Part shown: piece by piece, positions 54,570 through 63,246 of the stretch
Layout of the letters: each line of letters opens with the position of its first letter
Position numbering within the stretch: the stretch's first letter is position 1
Assembly (NCBI RefSeq): GCF_003994415.1
Contig: NZ_CP034689.1
Location: forward strand, 5,828,001 to 5,892,000
Direction of reading: 5' to 3'
DNA from: Achromobacter spanius
GTDB taxonomy: Bacteria; Pseudomonadota; Gammaproteobacteria; Burkholderiales; Burkholderiaceae_B
DNA: 64,000 nt
Notes under the pieces: generated by a model
Told to the model about the DNA's origin: nothing
What the model saw: only the letters and a program-made list of their open reading frames with translations
The model's database searches: none
Made by a program: the position numbers and the translations under genes

Positions 54570-55484
54570 TCAGACCGCGAACTCGGGGCGGATGCCGCTT
54601 TGCAAGGGCAAGCCCATGATCTCGCGCGCTTCGGCCGGCGTGGCGGGCTCCATGTCCATTTCGCGGATGATGCGCACGATGCGCTCGGTCAGTTGAACGT
54701 TGGTGGCCAGTTCGCCGTGCCGGTAGTACAGGTTGTCTTCCAGACCCACACGCGCATGGCCGCCCAGCAGCAACGCGCTGATGTTGGCCTCAAGCTGCGA
54801 CGGACCAATACCGCTGACGCAAAAAATGCTGTTCTTCGGCAGCAGGTCCACCATCATTTGCAGATGCCGGGGCGAGAACGGCATCGCGTTCTGAAAATTG
54901 CGGTGCACGTTCATGACCAGGTTGATGAAATGCGGCCCTTCGTCCAGCCCTTCATCAATCAGCGTCGTGGCGTCTTGCAGGATGTGCGTGGGGCTGAAGA
55001 CTTCCCACTCGGGCTTGATGCCGCGCGCCTTCATGCCGGCCGCCAGTTCACGCGCCTTGCTCAGCGGCGTATTCATCAGGTATTCGCGGTCGCCAAACGC
55101 CAGGTTCAGCGTGGTGGCGTCCAGCGTGCACATTTCGGCGCCGGCATCCATGCCCTTGAGCCGCTCTTCCCACAAGATTTCCCAGGTGCCGGGCGAGGTT
55201 TCCTTCACCATGTCGCCATGCACACCGCCCCCGGTGGAGTTGTTCAGCACGATGTCGCAGCGCTCGCGGATGCGCTGATTCATATCGCGGTAGATAGCCG
55301 GGTCGCATGTGGCTTGGTCGTCGGGCCGGCGCGCGTGCAGCGCCACCACGCTGGCGCCCGCGTTGTAGCAGCGGTAGACGTCCTCGGCGATTTCAGCCGG
55401 TTGCGTCGGCAGGTGCGGGTTCTGGGTCTTGAATGCCATGCCCCCGGTCGGGGCGATGGTTACGATGACTTTACGTTTGGCCAT
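54570..55484 (-). CDS. BKACE-like beta-keto acid cleavage enzyme with altered active site
   Basis: A 304-residue TIM-barrel protein of the BKACE (DUF849) family, which splits beta-keto acids with acetyl-CoA. Family features present are IVLNNSTGGG, STGGGVHGD, FCVSGIG, and HARVGLEDNLYY with the glutamate that ligates zinc. The usual HxH zinc motif, however, reads ALHARR (only one histidine, near residue 50), and the glutamate expected near residue 14 is replaced in APTGGMAF. ATG 55484 follows GGAGACCCCC-type sequence. It may use another substrate or be less active. Confidence 0.82.
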   Translation of the reverse strand: MAKRKVIVTIAPTGGMAFKTQNPHLPTQPAEIAEDVYRCYNAGASVVALHARRPDDQATCDPAIYRDMNQRIRERCDIVLNNSTGGGVHGDMVKETSPGTWEILWEERLKGMDAGAEMCTLDATTLNLAFGDREYLMNTPLSKARELAAGMKARGIKPEWEVFSPTHILQDATTLIDEGLDEGPHFINLVMNVHRNFQNAMPFSPRHLQMMVDLLPKNSIFCVSGIGPSQLEANISALLLGGHARVGLEDNLYYRHGELATNVQLTERIVRIIREMDMEPATPAEAREIMGLPLQSGIRPEFAV

Positions 55485-55497
55485 GGGGGTCTCCGGT

Positions 55498-56721
55498 TCA
55501 CTTCCACAGCGCGCAGCGGCTTTCGGCTTTCTTGGTGAAGGCCTCGTTACCGTCAATGGTCTGCAGCACCTTGAAGTAGTCCCAAGCCTCTTTGGACTCG
55601 TCCGGCGTCTTCACTTGCAACAGGTACATGTCGTGGACCACTCGGCCATCCGGACGCACCACGCCATCCTTGATGTACATGTCATTCAACTTGTTCTCGC
55701 GCAGGTATGCCAGCACGCGGTCACCGTCGTCCGTGCCCAGGGCCTTGACCGCGCGCAGGTATTGCAGCGCCGCGGAATAGTCGGCCGCTTGCAGCGACGA
55801 CGGCATGGCGTTGCGGCGTTCAAAGAACTTCTGGCTCCAGGCGCGGGTCGCATCCGATGCGTTCCAGTACCAGCTATCGGTCAGGTACAGGCCCTGCGTG
55901 GCGGGCAAGCCCATGGCGTGGATGTCGTTGATGAACATGATCATGCCCGCCAGCTTCATCGTCTTGGTCACGCCGAATTCGTTGGCGGCCTTGATGGCGT
56001 TGGTGGCGTCGGCACCGGCATTCGCCAAGGCAAGAATCTCTGCCTTGCTGGCTTGCGCCTGCAACAGGAACGACGAGAAATCGTTGGCCGACAAGGGATG
56101 CTTGACCGATCCCACGACCTTGCCGCCGCCCGCCTCGACCACCTTCGTCGTGTCCGCTTGCAGCGCGTGGCCGAAGGCGTAATCGGCCGTCAGGAAATAC
56201 CAGCTTTTACCGCCCGCCTTGACCACCGCCGCCCCCGTGCCACGCGCCAGCGCGACCGTGTCGTAGGCATAGTTCAAGGTGTAGGGCGTGCACTGTTCAT
56301 TGGTCAGCGTGGGTGCGCCCGCGCCCACCACGATGATGGGTTTCTTCTTGTCGGCCGCCACCTTGGACATGGCCAGCGCGGTGCTGGAATTGGTGCCGCC
56401 GATCAACATGTCCAGCCCGCGCTGGTCCAGCCATTCACGCGCCTTGGCCGATGCGATGTCTGCCTTGTTCTGGTGGTCCGCCGTCAACAGTTCGATCTTC
56501 TTGCCGTTGATCTCGCCGCCCATTTCCTCGATAGCCATCTTGATGGCTTCCGCCCCACCCGGGCCGTCGGGGCCGGAGTACACGCCGGACAGGTCGGTGA
56601 TGAACCCAATTCGGATGACATCGTCCGAAATCTGCGCGTGGGCGGCGCTGGCGCCTAGCAGCGATACGGCGGCAGCGCAGGCGAGCGCGCTGCCGGACTT
56701 GATGCGTGGCATTGACAACAT
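55498..56721 (-). CDS. Branched-chain amino acid type ABC binding protein (LivJ-like)
   Basis: A 407-residue periplasmic receptor with a signal peptide (SGSALACAAAVSLLGASAAHA) and Peripla_BP_6-type segments: IRIGFITDLSGVYSGPDGPGG, ELLTADHQNKADIASAKAREW and GKSWYFLTADYAFGHALQ. No liv permease or ATPase is adjacent here. It is followed by the BKACE-like and SDR genes, so it may import or sense their substrate. A Crp/Fnr gene is divergent. Confidence 0.9.
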   Translation of the reverse strand: MLSMPRIKSGSALACAAAVSLLGASAAHAQISDDVIRIGFITDLSGVYSGPDGPGGAEAIKMAIEEMGGEINGKKIELLTADHQNKADIASAKAREWLDQRGLDMLIGGTNSSTALAMSKVAADKKKPIIVVGAGAPTLTNEQCTPYTLNYAYDTVALARGTGAAVVKAGGKSWYFLTADYAFGHALQADTTKVVEAGGGKVVGSVKHPLSANDFSSFLLQAQASKAEILALANAGADATNAIKAANEFGVTKTMKLAGMIMFINDIHAMGLPATQGLYLTDSWYWNASDATRAWSQKFFERRNAMPSSLQAADYSAALQYLRAVKALGTDDGDRVLAYLRENKLNDMYIKDGVVRPDGRVVHDMYLLQVKTPDESKEAWDYFKVLQTIDGNEAFTKKAESRCALWK

Positions 56722-56748
56722 ACCTGTCTCCTCTTATGTTTTTTGGCT

Positions 56749-56762
56749 CTTGATGCCTCAAG
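56749..56762. promoter_or_regulatory. Palindrome in the Crp/Fnr-LivJ divergent gap
   Basis: CTTGA-TGCC-TCAAG is an inverted repeat between the divergent genes. It resembles half-sites of Crp/Fnr proteins but has the wrong spacer for a standard TTGAT-N4-ATCAA site. It could be the operator for the neighbouring regulator. Confidence 0.4.
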
Positions 56763-56870
56763 TATTCTGGGACGCCCCCCTTGCGCGTACAGTCATCATG
56801 GTGACAAAGCGGCCTAGGGTTTACCTGTGCGCCCTTTTCCCCTTTTGCCCTGTTGTTGAACGGAGAAACC

Positions 56871-57647
56871 ATGCGTGGACCGCCCGCCAGCCAAGGCAGC
56901 CCGACAGCCGTACCCAAGCGCAAGCCGGCCGCGTGCCCGGTGGACAGGATGTTGAGCGTGGTGCCCTGGTACAACGGCCTGCCCGAGCTTGAGCGCAACC
57001 TGGTCCGCTCGGAACTGCGCACGGTGTCGCTGGCCACCGGCGAATACCTGTTTCGCGCGGGGTCTAAATCTTTGGGCTGGTATGGCGTGGTCGAAGGCCT
57101 GGTGAAATGGACCTCGCCCGGCGCGGACGGCAAGTCCCTGTCGCTGGCCGGCTTCAGCATCGGCAGTTGGTTTGGCGAAGCCACCATGCTGCGCCGCGAA
57201 CGCTTTGAATATGAGGTGATTGCGCTACGCCCCAGCCGCATCGTCATCCTGCCGCGCGACACTTGCGAACGCCTGTGGAACCACAACATCGAATTCACCA
57301 AGGCATTGACGATGCACCTGGCGCAGCGAGTCAACTGGCTGATGGCCAGCTACACCGGCAACGTTCTGCTGGACGTGGACACCACTGTGGCCCGCGCCGT
57401 GGCCGCGCAATTCGATGCCGAACGCCATTCGGACACGCAGGGCCGATTGAAAATATCCCAGGAAGAAATCGCCAGCCTGTGCGGGGTGTCCCGCCAGCGA
57501 TGCAACGCCGCGCTGACGCGGCTGGCGCGCGCGGGGGTACTACGAACGCACTACGGCGGCATGACGATTCTGGATAAGGACGCGCTGTATCAACGGGCGT
57601 TGATTGACGATGATTCCGGCGATTCGCCGAGTATGATGCGCCGCTGA
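56871..57647 (+). CDS. Crp/Fnr-family transcriptional regulator
   Basis: A 258-residue protein with an N-terminal cyclic-nucleotide-binding-like beta roll (SLATGEYLFRAGSKSLGWYGVVEGLVKW) and a C-terminal winged helix (KISQEEIASLCGVSRQRCNAALTRLARAGVLRTHYGG). It lacks an Fnr-type cysteine cluster. ATG 56871 follows CGGAGAAACC. It is divergent from the LivJ-like gene and may control it together with the BKACE-SDR genes. Confidence 0.9.
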   Translation: MRGPPASQGSPTAVPKRKPAACPVDRMLSVVPWYNGLPELERNLVRSELRTVSLATGEYLFRAGSKSLGWYGVVEGLVKWTSPGADGKSLSLAGFSIGSWFGEATMLRRERFEYEVIALRPSRIVILPRDTCERLWNHNIEFTKALTMHLAQRVNWLMASYTGNVLLDVDTTVARAVAAQFDAERHSDTQGRLKISQEEIASLCGVSRQRCNAALTRLARAGVLRTHYGGMTILDKDALYQRALIDDDSGDSPSMMRR

Positions 57648-57650
57648 CCG

Positions 57651-58160
57651 ATGGGAGATTCATTGACATTCGACGACCACAAGGGCAAAAGCTTGCCCCG
57701 GAAGGTGGGGCTGCGCGTTGCTTTGCGGGCCTTGCTCGTGCTCTTGCCCGTGCTCTGCCTCTTGCTGGGTTGGGCAGGCTGGACGATCCTGAAATCGCCC
57801 TACGAACCCAAGGGCGCGACCTCCACCGCCTCGGCATTCATTCAGGATATCCACCAGGAAAACTGGCAACGCGCCCATGACCTGACATTCAAGAACGGCT
57901 ACACCGGGCGCAACCTGGATGAACTGCGCCGCGTCGCGGCCCGCCAATTCTGCGGGCGTGTGTCCGTGCTGAAATCCTGGCATCCCCCACAAACCCATGG
58001 CAACCGGCTGCGCCGCTGGCTAAACGGCGTGGCCGTGGATCAAGACCAGGTGTGGGTGGAATTCGATGACGCGGCGACGGGATGCATGATGACGTTCGAG
58101 ATGCGGCTTGGCAAAGACAGCCAGTGGAAGGTCTTCAACTTCCAGAGCCATGCGGGGTGA
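57651..58160 (+). CDS. Membrane-anchored protein of unknown function
   Basis: A 169-residue protein with one N-terminal helix (ALRALLVLLPVLCLLLGWAGWTIL) and a small extracytoplasmic part whose alternating pattern and tail (WKVFNFQSHAG) recall NTF2-like folds. It starts three bases after the Crp/Fnr stop and may be co-transcribed. I do not recognise a family. Confidence 0.7.
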   Translation: MGDSLTFDDHKGKSLPRKVGLRVALRALLVLLPVLCLLLGWAGWTILKSPYEPKGATSTASAFIQDIHQENWQRAHDLTFKNGYTGRNLDELRRVAARQFCGRVSVLKSWHPPQTHGNRLRRWLNGVAVDQDQVWVEFDDAATGCMMTFEMRLGKDSQWKVFNFQSHAG

Positions 58161-58167
58161 TGGCTCG

Positions 58168-59060
58168 TTAAGCAAATGCGGAATCGAAATCCACTAAATC
58201 GGTGCTCTGCATTCCTAAGCCCTTGGCAACCAGGCGCCAGCTATCGACGGCTTGCGCGACTTCTGCCCAAATAGCCACCGCTTCCTCCGTCTCCAATCTG
58301 AAGTAAGGCGCCCCTTCCATCAGCACGTCCCGGCTGTCAATGGGTCCGGAGTCTTCGGTTAGCCATGTCTTGCTCTCGCGACGGTCTCCAGGCATCGGAT
58401 TCAGGTCAAATGCTGGCGACAAACGCCATCCATGGTTGCGCGCGTCATACAGAAACCCGGTATTGCGCAAATGGTCGTCCGTGTTGCAGATCAGAAAGTT
58501 GAAGACCAGCCGGCGCCACAACTGATGGATATCGGCAATCGGATTGGCGCCGTACTGCAACAGGACGTCCACCAATTCCGTATATGCCTGAGCCGTGTCG
58601 CGGCCATCAGACTGCAGCATCGTCGCGGCCGACACGTAGGGTATACGGCCGCCATCAGCGGCGCGGTCGAATCGCCGAATGATGGCGACTGCCGTTTCAT
58701 TGATCAGCTCCACGCGCGCCGCAGCCGCTCTGATGCCCGCCTTGGCCGCAAGCTGCATAGCGAGCACCTCGCCGCGAATCACGTCGCGCTTGTCCGCCTG
58801 GCTGGGAAATTTTCCCAGGGCCAGACGGCCATCGGTATCTCGAACGGTCGACTTGGGCCGGGCCCCGCCCAACGAGGTGCCTTGCCCAAGCAGATATTGC
58901 AGGTCCTGCGCGCTCTCAGTGCCGGCCTCTAACGCGCGGGCCGCTTGCACGACCTTGCCCAACTCCACCAACGGCGGTACGTGCCAATGCGTTCCACCCG
59001 AGCGCAAATAGACCCTAGATGTACCTCCAGATCCTGACGCCGCGATGCCTTGGTAGCCAT
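58168..59060 (-). pseudogene. hipA: hipA kinase toxin gene broken by an internal deletion/frameshift
   Basis: The natural start is ATG 59060: it overlaps the hipB stop as TGATG, and GGAGGG lies six bases before. It codes for a HipA-like N-terminus (MATKASRRQDLEVHLG) but then runs out of frame and ends at a TAG after 43 codons. The rest of HipA is in another frame from about residue 16 onward: YLRSGGTHWHVPPLVELGKVV, SLGGARPKSTVRD, ALGKFPSQADKRDV, the kinase loop NTDDHLRNTGFLYD and AFDLNP. About 100 residues of the usual N-terminal part are missing. The kinase motifs survive, so decay is probably recent, but a full toxin cannot be made. Confidence 0.75.
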
Positions 59061-59470
59061 CAGAAGCCCTCCAATTCATCGGTGTCATCCACTGCGCCCT
59101 CTTTGGCGGCAGCAGAACGCGCAGCGCGCGCGTTGCCCTGAGAGGTTCGGACCCGTTGGGGCAGTTGTTCCCGCACCAGTTCCATGCCCAGGGAGTCATT
59201 TTCGGTAGCCATCACCTTCACCATCTCGTCAAGACGGCCAAGCACGTGCAAAGCACGTAGGAAGGTATTCAAGGCGGTGCCGGGATAGCCATCTTCCATG
59301 CGCCTCACGGTACTCAGTGATGTACCAATACGCTGCGCCAAGTCTTCCTGGCTCAAGCGGCGCACACGGCGCGCCGTGGAGATGTCTTGCCCAAGGCGGT
59401 GCAACGCGCGGTCTACCGGCCGTGGCATGGCCACGCGTGGGCCCAGCGTCTTTTGCTCGGAAGATGGCAT
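59060..59470 (-). CDS. hipB: HipB-like antitoxin, XRE family
   Basis: A 136-residue protein with a helix-turn-helix at about residues 28-66 (ISTARRVRRLSQEDLAQRIGTSLSTVRRMEDGYPG) and an unusually long basic, alanine-rich C-terminal tail. It is the first gene of the hipBA locus; its stop overlaps the hipA start. It probably represses itself through the TTCATATNTGAGC repeats just upstream. Since hipA is broken, hipB may now be an orphan regulator. Confidence 0.85.
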   Translation of the reverse strand: MPSSEQKTLGPRVAMPRPVDRALHRLGQDISTARRVRRLSQEDLAQRIGTSLSTVRRMEDGYPGTALNTFLRALHVLGRLDEMVKVMATENDSLGMELVREQLPQRVRTSQGNARAARSAAAKEGAVDDTDELEGF

Positions 59471-59480
59471 ACGTGCACCT

Positions 59481-59610
59481 GCTCAGATATGGACAAAAAT
59501 AGCCATTAGGCATTCATATTTGAGCATACAGGCAGTTCATGAGCAATCGAATAAATAGAAATAAAGGTTCATATATGAGCCGTTAAATCACTATTCAATT
59601 CATATCTGAA
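59481..59610. promoter_or_regulatory. hipBA promoter region with four operator-like repeats
   Basis: The AT-rich stretch upstream of hipB holds TTCATATNTGAGC-like repeats at 59513-59525, 59568-59580 and 59599-59610 on the plus strand, and one inverted at 59481-59493. The core TCATATATGA at 59569-59578 is a perfect palindrome. Repeated palindromes before hipB are the usual autoregulatory operators. Confidence 0.7.
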
Positions 59611-59741
59611 TAATAGTACCCACGAACAATCATGCCCAATGACCCGCTGGCCAAGTATGGGCCAAAAGGTACTTGATGGAAAAGGTGCGGACAGCGCCAG
59701 CCGGGGCCACTCAAAAGCAGCGGAGAAATCTAAAAGGGTTT

Positions 59742-59815
59742 TGGAGCGGGTGAAGGGAATCGAACCCTCGTATGAAGCTTGGGAAGCTGCCGTTCTACCA
59801 TTGAACTACACCCGC
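59742..59815 (-). tRNA. tRNA-Gly (anticodon CCC)
   Basis: The minus strand gives a 74-base tRNA with acceptor GCGGGTG/CACCCGC, D arm GTTC-AATGGTA-GAAC, anticodon loop TTCCCAA (CCC), T arm GAGGG-TTCGATT-CCCTT and an encoded CCA. It closely resembles E. coli glyU. One C-T mismatch in the anticodon stem is visible. Confidence 0.95.
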
Positions 59816-59999
59816 TCGGGTGTCGTGCCACGGCGCTTGGCCGGGGCAGAGCCGGGGATTATAGCGCGGGTTTTTCAGATTCCACGGGCGATTTTTGCGT
59901 GCCTTTTCGGCGGTATGGACCTTCGGAACTAAATACGTCCCCAATTTAGTCCATCCAGCCGACTCCGCCCCGCCGCACCTGCCACTACAATTCGAGGCT

Positions 60000-60836
60000 A
60001 TGAAACCCAACAACCCCGCGAACCCCTCCGCGGACACCCCCGCGACGCCTTCCGTGAACACCTCCGACACCCCCGCCGATTCCTCCGCTTCGGCGCCTGC
60101 CACCGCCCCCGTTTCCTCCGAAACCCAGGCGGCATTGGCCAGCACGGCCCACGCGCCGAACAGCCCTGGCGCCACGCACATCCGCAGCTTCGTGCATCGC
60201 CGTGGCCATATCACCCAGGGCCAGTTGGCCGCGCTGGAACGTCTGATGGGCGAATGGTCCATTCCGTACACGCCCCGCCGCCTGGATCCCGCCGCCGCGT
60301 TTGGCCGTCAAGCGCCGACGGTGCTGGAGATTGGCTTCGGCATGGGCGAGACCACCGAGAAGATCGCGCTGGCGCGCCCGGACGACAATTTCCTGGGCGT
60401 GGAAGTGTTCAATGCCGGCGTCGGTTCGCTGCTGCGCCGCATTGAAGATTCCAAGATCACGAACCTGCGCATCATTCAGCATGACGCCGTGGAAGTCGTG
60501 CGCGACATGATCGCGCCGGACTCGCTGGCCGGCGTGCACGTGTACTTTCCGGATCCGTGGCCCAAGAAGCGCCACCACAAGCGCCGCCTGCTGCAGCCGG
60601 CGTTCGTGTCGCTGTTGGCCAGCCGCATCGCGCCGGGTGGCTATATCCACTGCGCCACCGACTGGGAAGACTACGCCGTACAAATGCTGGAAGTGCTTGG
60701 CGGCGAACCGCTGCTGGCCAATACGGCGGACGGCTACGCGCCCCGCCCCGATTACCGCCCCCTGACCAAATTCGAGACACGCGGCCTGCGCCTGGGCCAC
60801 GGCGTCTGGGACCTGATCTTCAAGCGAGTCGCCTAA
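60000..60836 (+). CDS. trmB: tRNA (guanine-N7-)-methyltransferase
   Basis: A 278-residue TrmB that methylates G46 of tRNAs. The S-adenosylmethionine site is LEIGFGMGETTEKIA (near 107), and the catalytic segment YFPDPWPKKRHHKRR (near 181) is typical. The first 60 residues are an extra Pro/Ala/Thr/Ser-rich, low-complexity leader not found in the core family. ATG 60000 is the only good start. The stop overlaps the next gene's ATG (TAATG). Confidence 0.93.
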   Translation: MKPNNPANPSADTPATPSVNTSDTPADSSASAPATAPVSSETQAALASTAHAPNSPGATHIRSFVHRRGHITQGQLAALERLMGEWSIPYTPRRLDPAAAFGRQAPTVLEIGFGMGETTEKIALARPDDNFLGVEVFNAGVGSLLRRIEDSKITNLRIIQHDAVEVVRDMIAPDSLAGVHVYFPDPWPKKRHHKRRLLQPAFVSLLASRIAPGGYIHCATDWEDYAVQMLEVLGGEPLLANTADGYAPRPDYRPLTKFETRGLRLGHGVWDLIFKRVA

Positions 60837-61777
60837 TGCTCTATCCGCCGATCGAACCCTACCGCCACGGCATGCTGGATACCGGAGACGGCCACCAGAT
60901 CTATTGGGAAATGTCGGGCAATCCGAACGGCAAGCCCGCTGTGTTCCTGCATGGTGGGCCGGGCAGCGGTTGTTCGCCCGTGCATCGCCAGCTGTTCGAT
61001 CCGCAGCGCTACAACGTGCTGCTGTTCGATCAACGCGGTTGCGGCCGGTCCAAGCCGCACGCCAGCCTGGACAACAACACGACCTGGCATCTGGTGTCCG
61101 ACATCGAGCGGCTGCGCACCGAGATCATGGGCGTGGAAAAGTGGCTGGTGTTCGGCGGTTCGTGGGGCTCGACCCTGGCGCTGGCTTATGCGGAAACGCA
61201 TCCGTCTCGCGCCAGCGAACTGGTCGTGCGCGGCATCTTCGGCCTGCGGCGCGCGGAGATCCAATGGTTCTACCAGGAAGGCGCGTCGTGGCTGTTTCCG
61301 GACCGTTGGGAAGAATACCTGGCGCCCATTCCGGAAGCCGAGCGCGGCGACCTGGTGGCGGCGTATCACAAGCGTCTGACGGGCAATGACCCGGCCGAGC
61401 AACTGCGCGCCGCCAAGGCCTGGAGCAAGTGGGAAGACAGCACCATCACCTTGCTGCCCAGCCCGCGCCACCAGCAAAGCCACGCCGCCGATCGCGCCGC
61501 GCTGGCATTTGCGCGCATCGAAAACCATTACTTCGTGAACGCGGGCTTCATGGAAGAAGGCCAGTTGATTCGCGACGCGCACAAGCTGCGCGGCATTCCG
61601 GGCACCATCGTGCAAGGCCGCTACGACGTCTGCACGCCGGCCCGCACGGCCTGGGACCTGCATCGCGCCTGGCCGGAAGCGGATTTTCATCTGGTGCCCG
61701 ACGCGGGCCATGCCTTTGATGAACCCGGCACGCTGGCGCGCCTGCTCGCCGCCACCGACGCTTACGCAAAACAGTGA
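60836..61777 (+). CDS. pip: Proline iminopeptidase
   Basis: A 313-residue alpha/beta hydrolase that removes N-terminal proline. The oxyanion region is HGGPGSGC, the nucleophile lies in GGSWGS (Ser near 109), the aspartate in GRYDVC and the histidine in AGHAFDEP. DQRGCGRSKPH is the family signature. Its ATG overlaps the trmB stop, so the two are translationally coupled. Confidence 0.93.
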   Translation: MLYPPIEPYRHGMLDTGDGHQIYWEMSGNPNGKPAVFLHGGPGSGCSPVHRQLFDPQRYNVLLFDQRGCGRSKPHASLDNNTTWHLVSDIERLRTEIMGVEKWLVFGGSWGSTLALAYAETHPSRASELVVRGIFGLRRAEIQWFYQEGASWLFPDRWEEYLAPIPEAERGDLVAAYHKRLTGNDPAEQLRAAKAWSKWEDSTITLLPSPRHQQSHAADRAALAFARIENHYFVNAGFMEEGQLIRDAHKLRGIPGTIVQGRYDVCTPARTAWDLHRAWPEADFHLVPDAGHAFDEPGTLARLLAATDAYAKQ

Positions 61778-61788
61778 GGACACCGGAC

Positions 61789-61989
61789 ATGCACATCACC
61801 CTGAATGGCGACGCGCGCGAATTTCCCTTGGACACCACCGTGATTGAACTGCTGCAAACGCTGGGCTATGCCGGCAAGCGCGTCGCGGTGGAACGTAATG
61901 GCGAGATCGTGCCCAAGAGCCAGCACGAACAGACCACGCTGGCCGATGGCGACCAGATTGAAATCGTGGTGGCGGTGGGCGGCGGCTGA
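61789..61989 (+). CDS. thiS: Sulfur carrier protein ThiS
   Basis: A 66-residue ubiquitin-fold sulfur carrier for thiazole synthesis, ending in VAVGGG; the C-terminal GlyGly is needed for thiocarboxylate formation. It starts 11 bases after pip. No thiG, its usual partner, is next to it in this window. Confidence 0.88.
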   Translation: MHITLNGDAREFPLDTTVIELLQTLGYAGKRVAVERNGEIVPKSQHEQTTLADGDQIEIVVAVGGG

Positions 61990-62316
61990 AAGCCCTTATC
62001 CACCGTTCCCGCGGCGCGAACCGGCGCCGCAACCCGCAAAGGCCGCTGTCAGTTCAGCGGCCTTTTGCGTGGGTGATCACAGAGAAGCGGACCGCGCATG
62101 GCATCCCGCGCCCGATGCGGTTTGCGCTTGCCGCCCGACACGCACTGCAAAGTGGCGAGCATTGTTGCGTAGTCTGCCATGCGGCTAGCAACCTGTTACA
62201 CCATACCCTCTCGTCTCGCGGCGATTACGCGAGTAATAATCGTTGCTGCTGGCGTTGTAGGTTGTCGTGTTGTTGTTCTGGCGTTGCACATCGCCCCATT
62301 GGGGCAAGGAGGCATC
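61990..62316. other. Intergenic region after thiS
   Basis: This 327-base gap contains the terminator listed at 62038-62066 and then an unremarkable stretch. No gene is seen. Confidence 0.5.
62038..62066 (+). terminator. Intrinsic terminator after thiS
   Basis: GGCCGCTG-TCAGTT-CAGCGGCC (extended by AA/TT on the flanks) followed by TTTT forms a good Rho-independent terminator 49 bases after the thiS stop, ending the trmB-pip-thiS operon. Confidence 0.85.
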
Positions 62317-62634
62317 ATGAACACCGCGGTCATCATCAATCTTCTCATCCAGCTCGTTGCTGGCGCAGCGGGCGGTAATGGACTGGGAAAAATGCTCCAG
62401 CAGTTCAATTTGGGTCCCCTGGGCAACACCATCGCGGGCGCCATCGGCGGCTTGGCCGGCGGTTCGTGGCTGGCGCCCATGATCACCGCCGGGGCGGGCG
62501 CCGCCACGGCGGCCAACACGGGGATGGATCTTTCAGCGATAGCGGGCAGTGTGGTGGGCGGCGGTGTGGGTGGTGCCGTGCTGACCTTGATTGCCGGCAT
62601 CGTACGCAAGATGTTCGTGGGCCGCGCGCCCTGA
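62317..62634 (+). CDS. Small Gly/Ala-rich membrane protein of unknown function
   Basis: A 105-residue protein with two or three hydrophobic glycine-rich segments (INLLIQLVAGAAGGNGLG, TIAGAIGGLAGGSWLAPMITAGAGAATAA, GSVVGGGVGGAVLTLIAGIVRKMF). AAGGAGG precedes ATG 62317 at ideal distance. Glycine-zipper-like proteins of this kind occur in envelopes, but I cannot name a family. Confidence 0.75.
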   Translation: MNTAVIINLLIQLVAGAAGGNGLGKMLQQFNLGPLGNTIAGAIGGLAGGSWLAPMITAGAGAATAANTGMDLSAIAGSVVGGGVGGAVLTLIAGIVRKMFVGRAP

Positions 62635-62677
62635 TGGCAATTCGTTTTTTCACCGCAACATAGATAAAGGAAACACG

Positions 62678-63124
62678 ATGGGTCTGCTCAATTTCATCAA
62701 GGACGTAGGCGAAAAGCTCTTCGGCGCCAGCGAGGCCAAAGCCGCGACAGCGGACGAGTTGAAGAAAGAGCTGGATAAGCACGGCCTGAACGCGGATGGC
62801 CTGCAAATCTCGGTGGATGGCGACAAGGTCACGGTGGCTGGCGAGGCGCTCAGCACGGAAGACGCCGAGAAGATTTCGCTGGCGCTAGGCAACACCGTGG
62901 GCGTGGCGGCGGTGGACAACCAGTTGAAGGTGAAGCAGGCCACGCCTGAAGCCAAGATGTACACGGTGCAAAAGGGCGACAACCTGTGGAAGATTGCCGA
63001 AGCGCAGTACGGCAAGGGCCAGGGCGCGAAGAACACGGTGATTTTCGAAGCCAACAAGCCGATGCTGACGAGCCCGGACAAGATCTACCCGGGCCAGGTG
63101 CTGCGCATTCCGCCGCTGCCGTAA
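62678..63124 (+). CDS. BON-LysM domain protein (Kbp/YgaU-like)
   Basis: A 148-residue protein with a BON domain at about residues 20-85 (DELKKELDKHGLNADGLQISVDGDKVTVAG) and a C-terminal LysM at about 95-147 (YTVQKGDNLWKIAEAQYG, KIYPGQVLRIPPLP). In E. coli the same architecture binds potassium ions and is called Kbp. It has no signal peptide, so it is cytoplasmic as in Kbp. Confidence 0.9.
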   Translation: MGLLNFIKDVGEKLFGASEAKAATADELKKELDKHGLNADGLQISVDGDKVTVAGEALSTEDAEKISLALGNTVGVAAVDNQLKVKQATPEAKMYTVQKGDNLWKIAEAQYGKGQGAKNTVIFEANKPMLTSPDKIYPGQVLRIPPLP

Positions 63125-63212
63125 GCGGTCACTGAACTCGACAAGCCGGAGAACACCCATGCGTTTTCCGGATTGTGTCGCGGCACGGCTCCCCCTGCCT
63201 GCCGCGATTGCT

Positions 63213-63243
63213 TGGCCAGACGCAATGTCTGGCCATTTTTTTA
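63213..63243 (+). terminator. Intrinsic terminator after the BON-LysM gene
   Basis: TGGCCAGAC-GCAAT-GTCTGGCCA followed by eight T residues is a strong Rho-independent terminator for the plus strand, between the BON-LysM gene and the convergent ffh. An additional hairpin with one G-T pair is at 63146-63171. Confidence 0.9.
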
Positions 63244-63246
63244 ACT

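Noticed and set aside
56749..56762. FNR box
   Set aside because: The halves are only four bases apart, unlike TTGAT-N4-ATCAA; it is kept only as a weak operator candidate.
59061..59199. N-terminal extension of the large hipA-frame ORF upstream to 59199
   Set aside because: It lies inside hipB in another frame, and the natural hipA start at 59060 is marked by a TGATG overlap and ribosome site.
58168..59815. Integrative island at tRNA-Gly
   Set aside because: No integrase, and no direct repeat of the tRNA 3' end was seen on the far side of hipBA.
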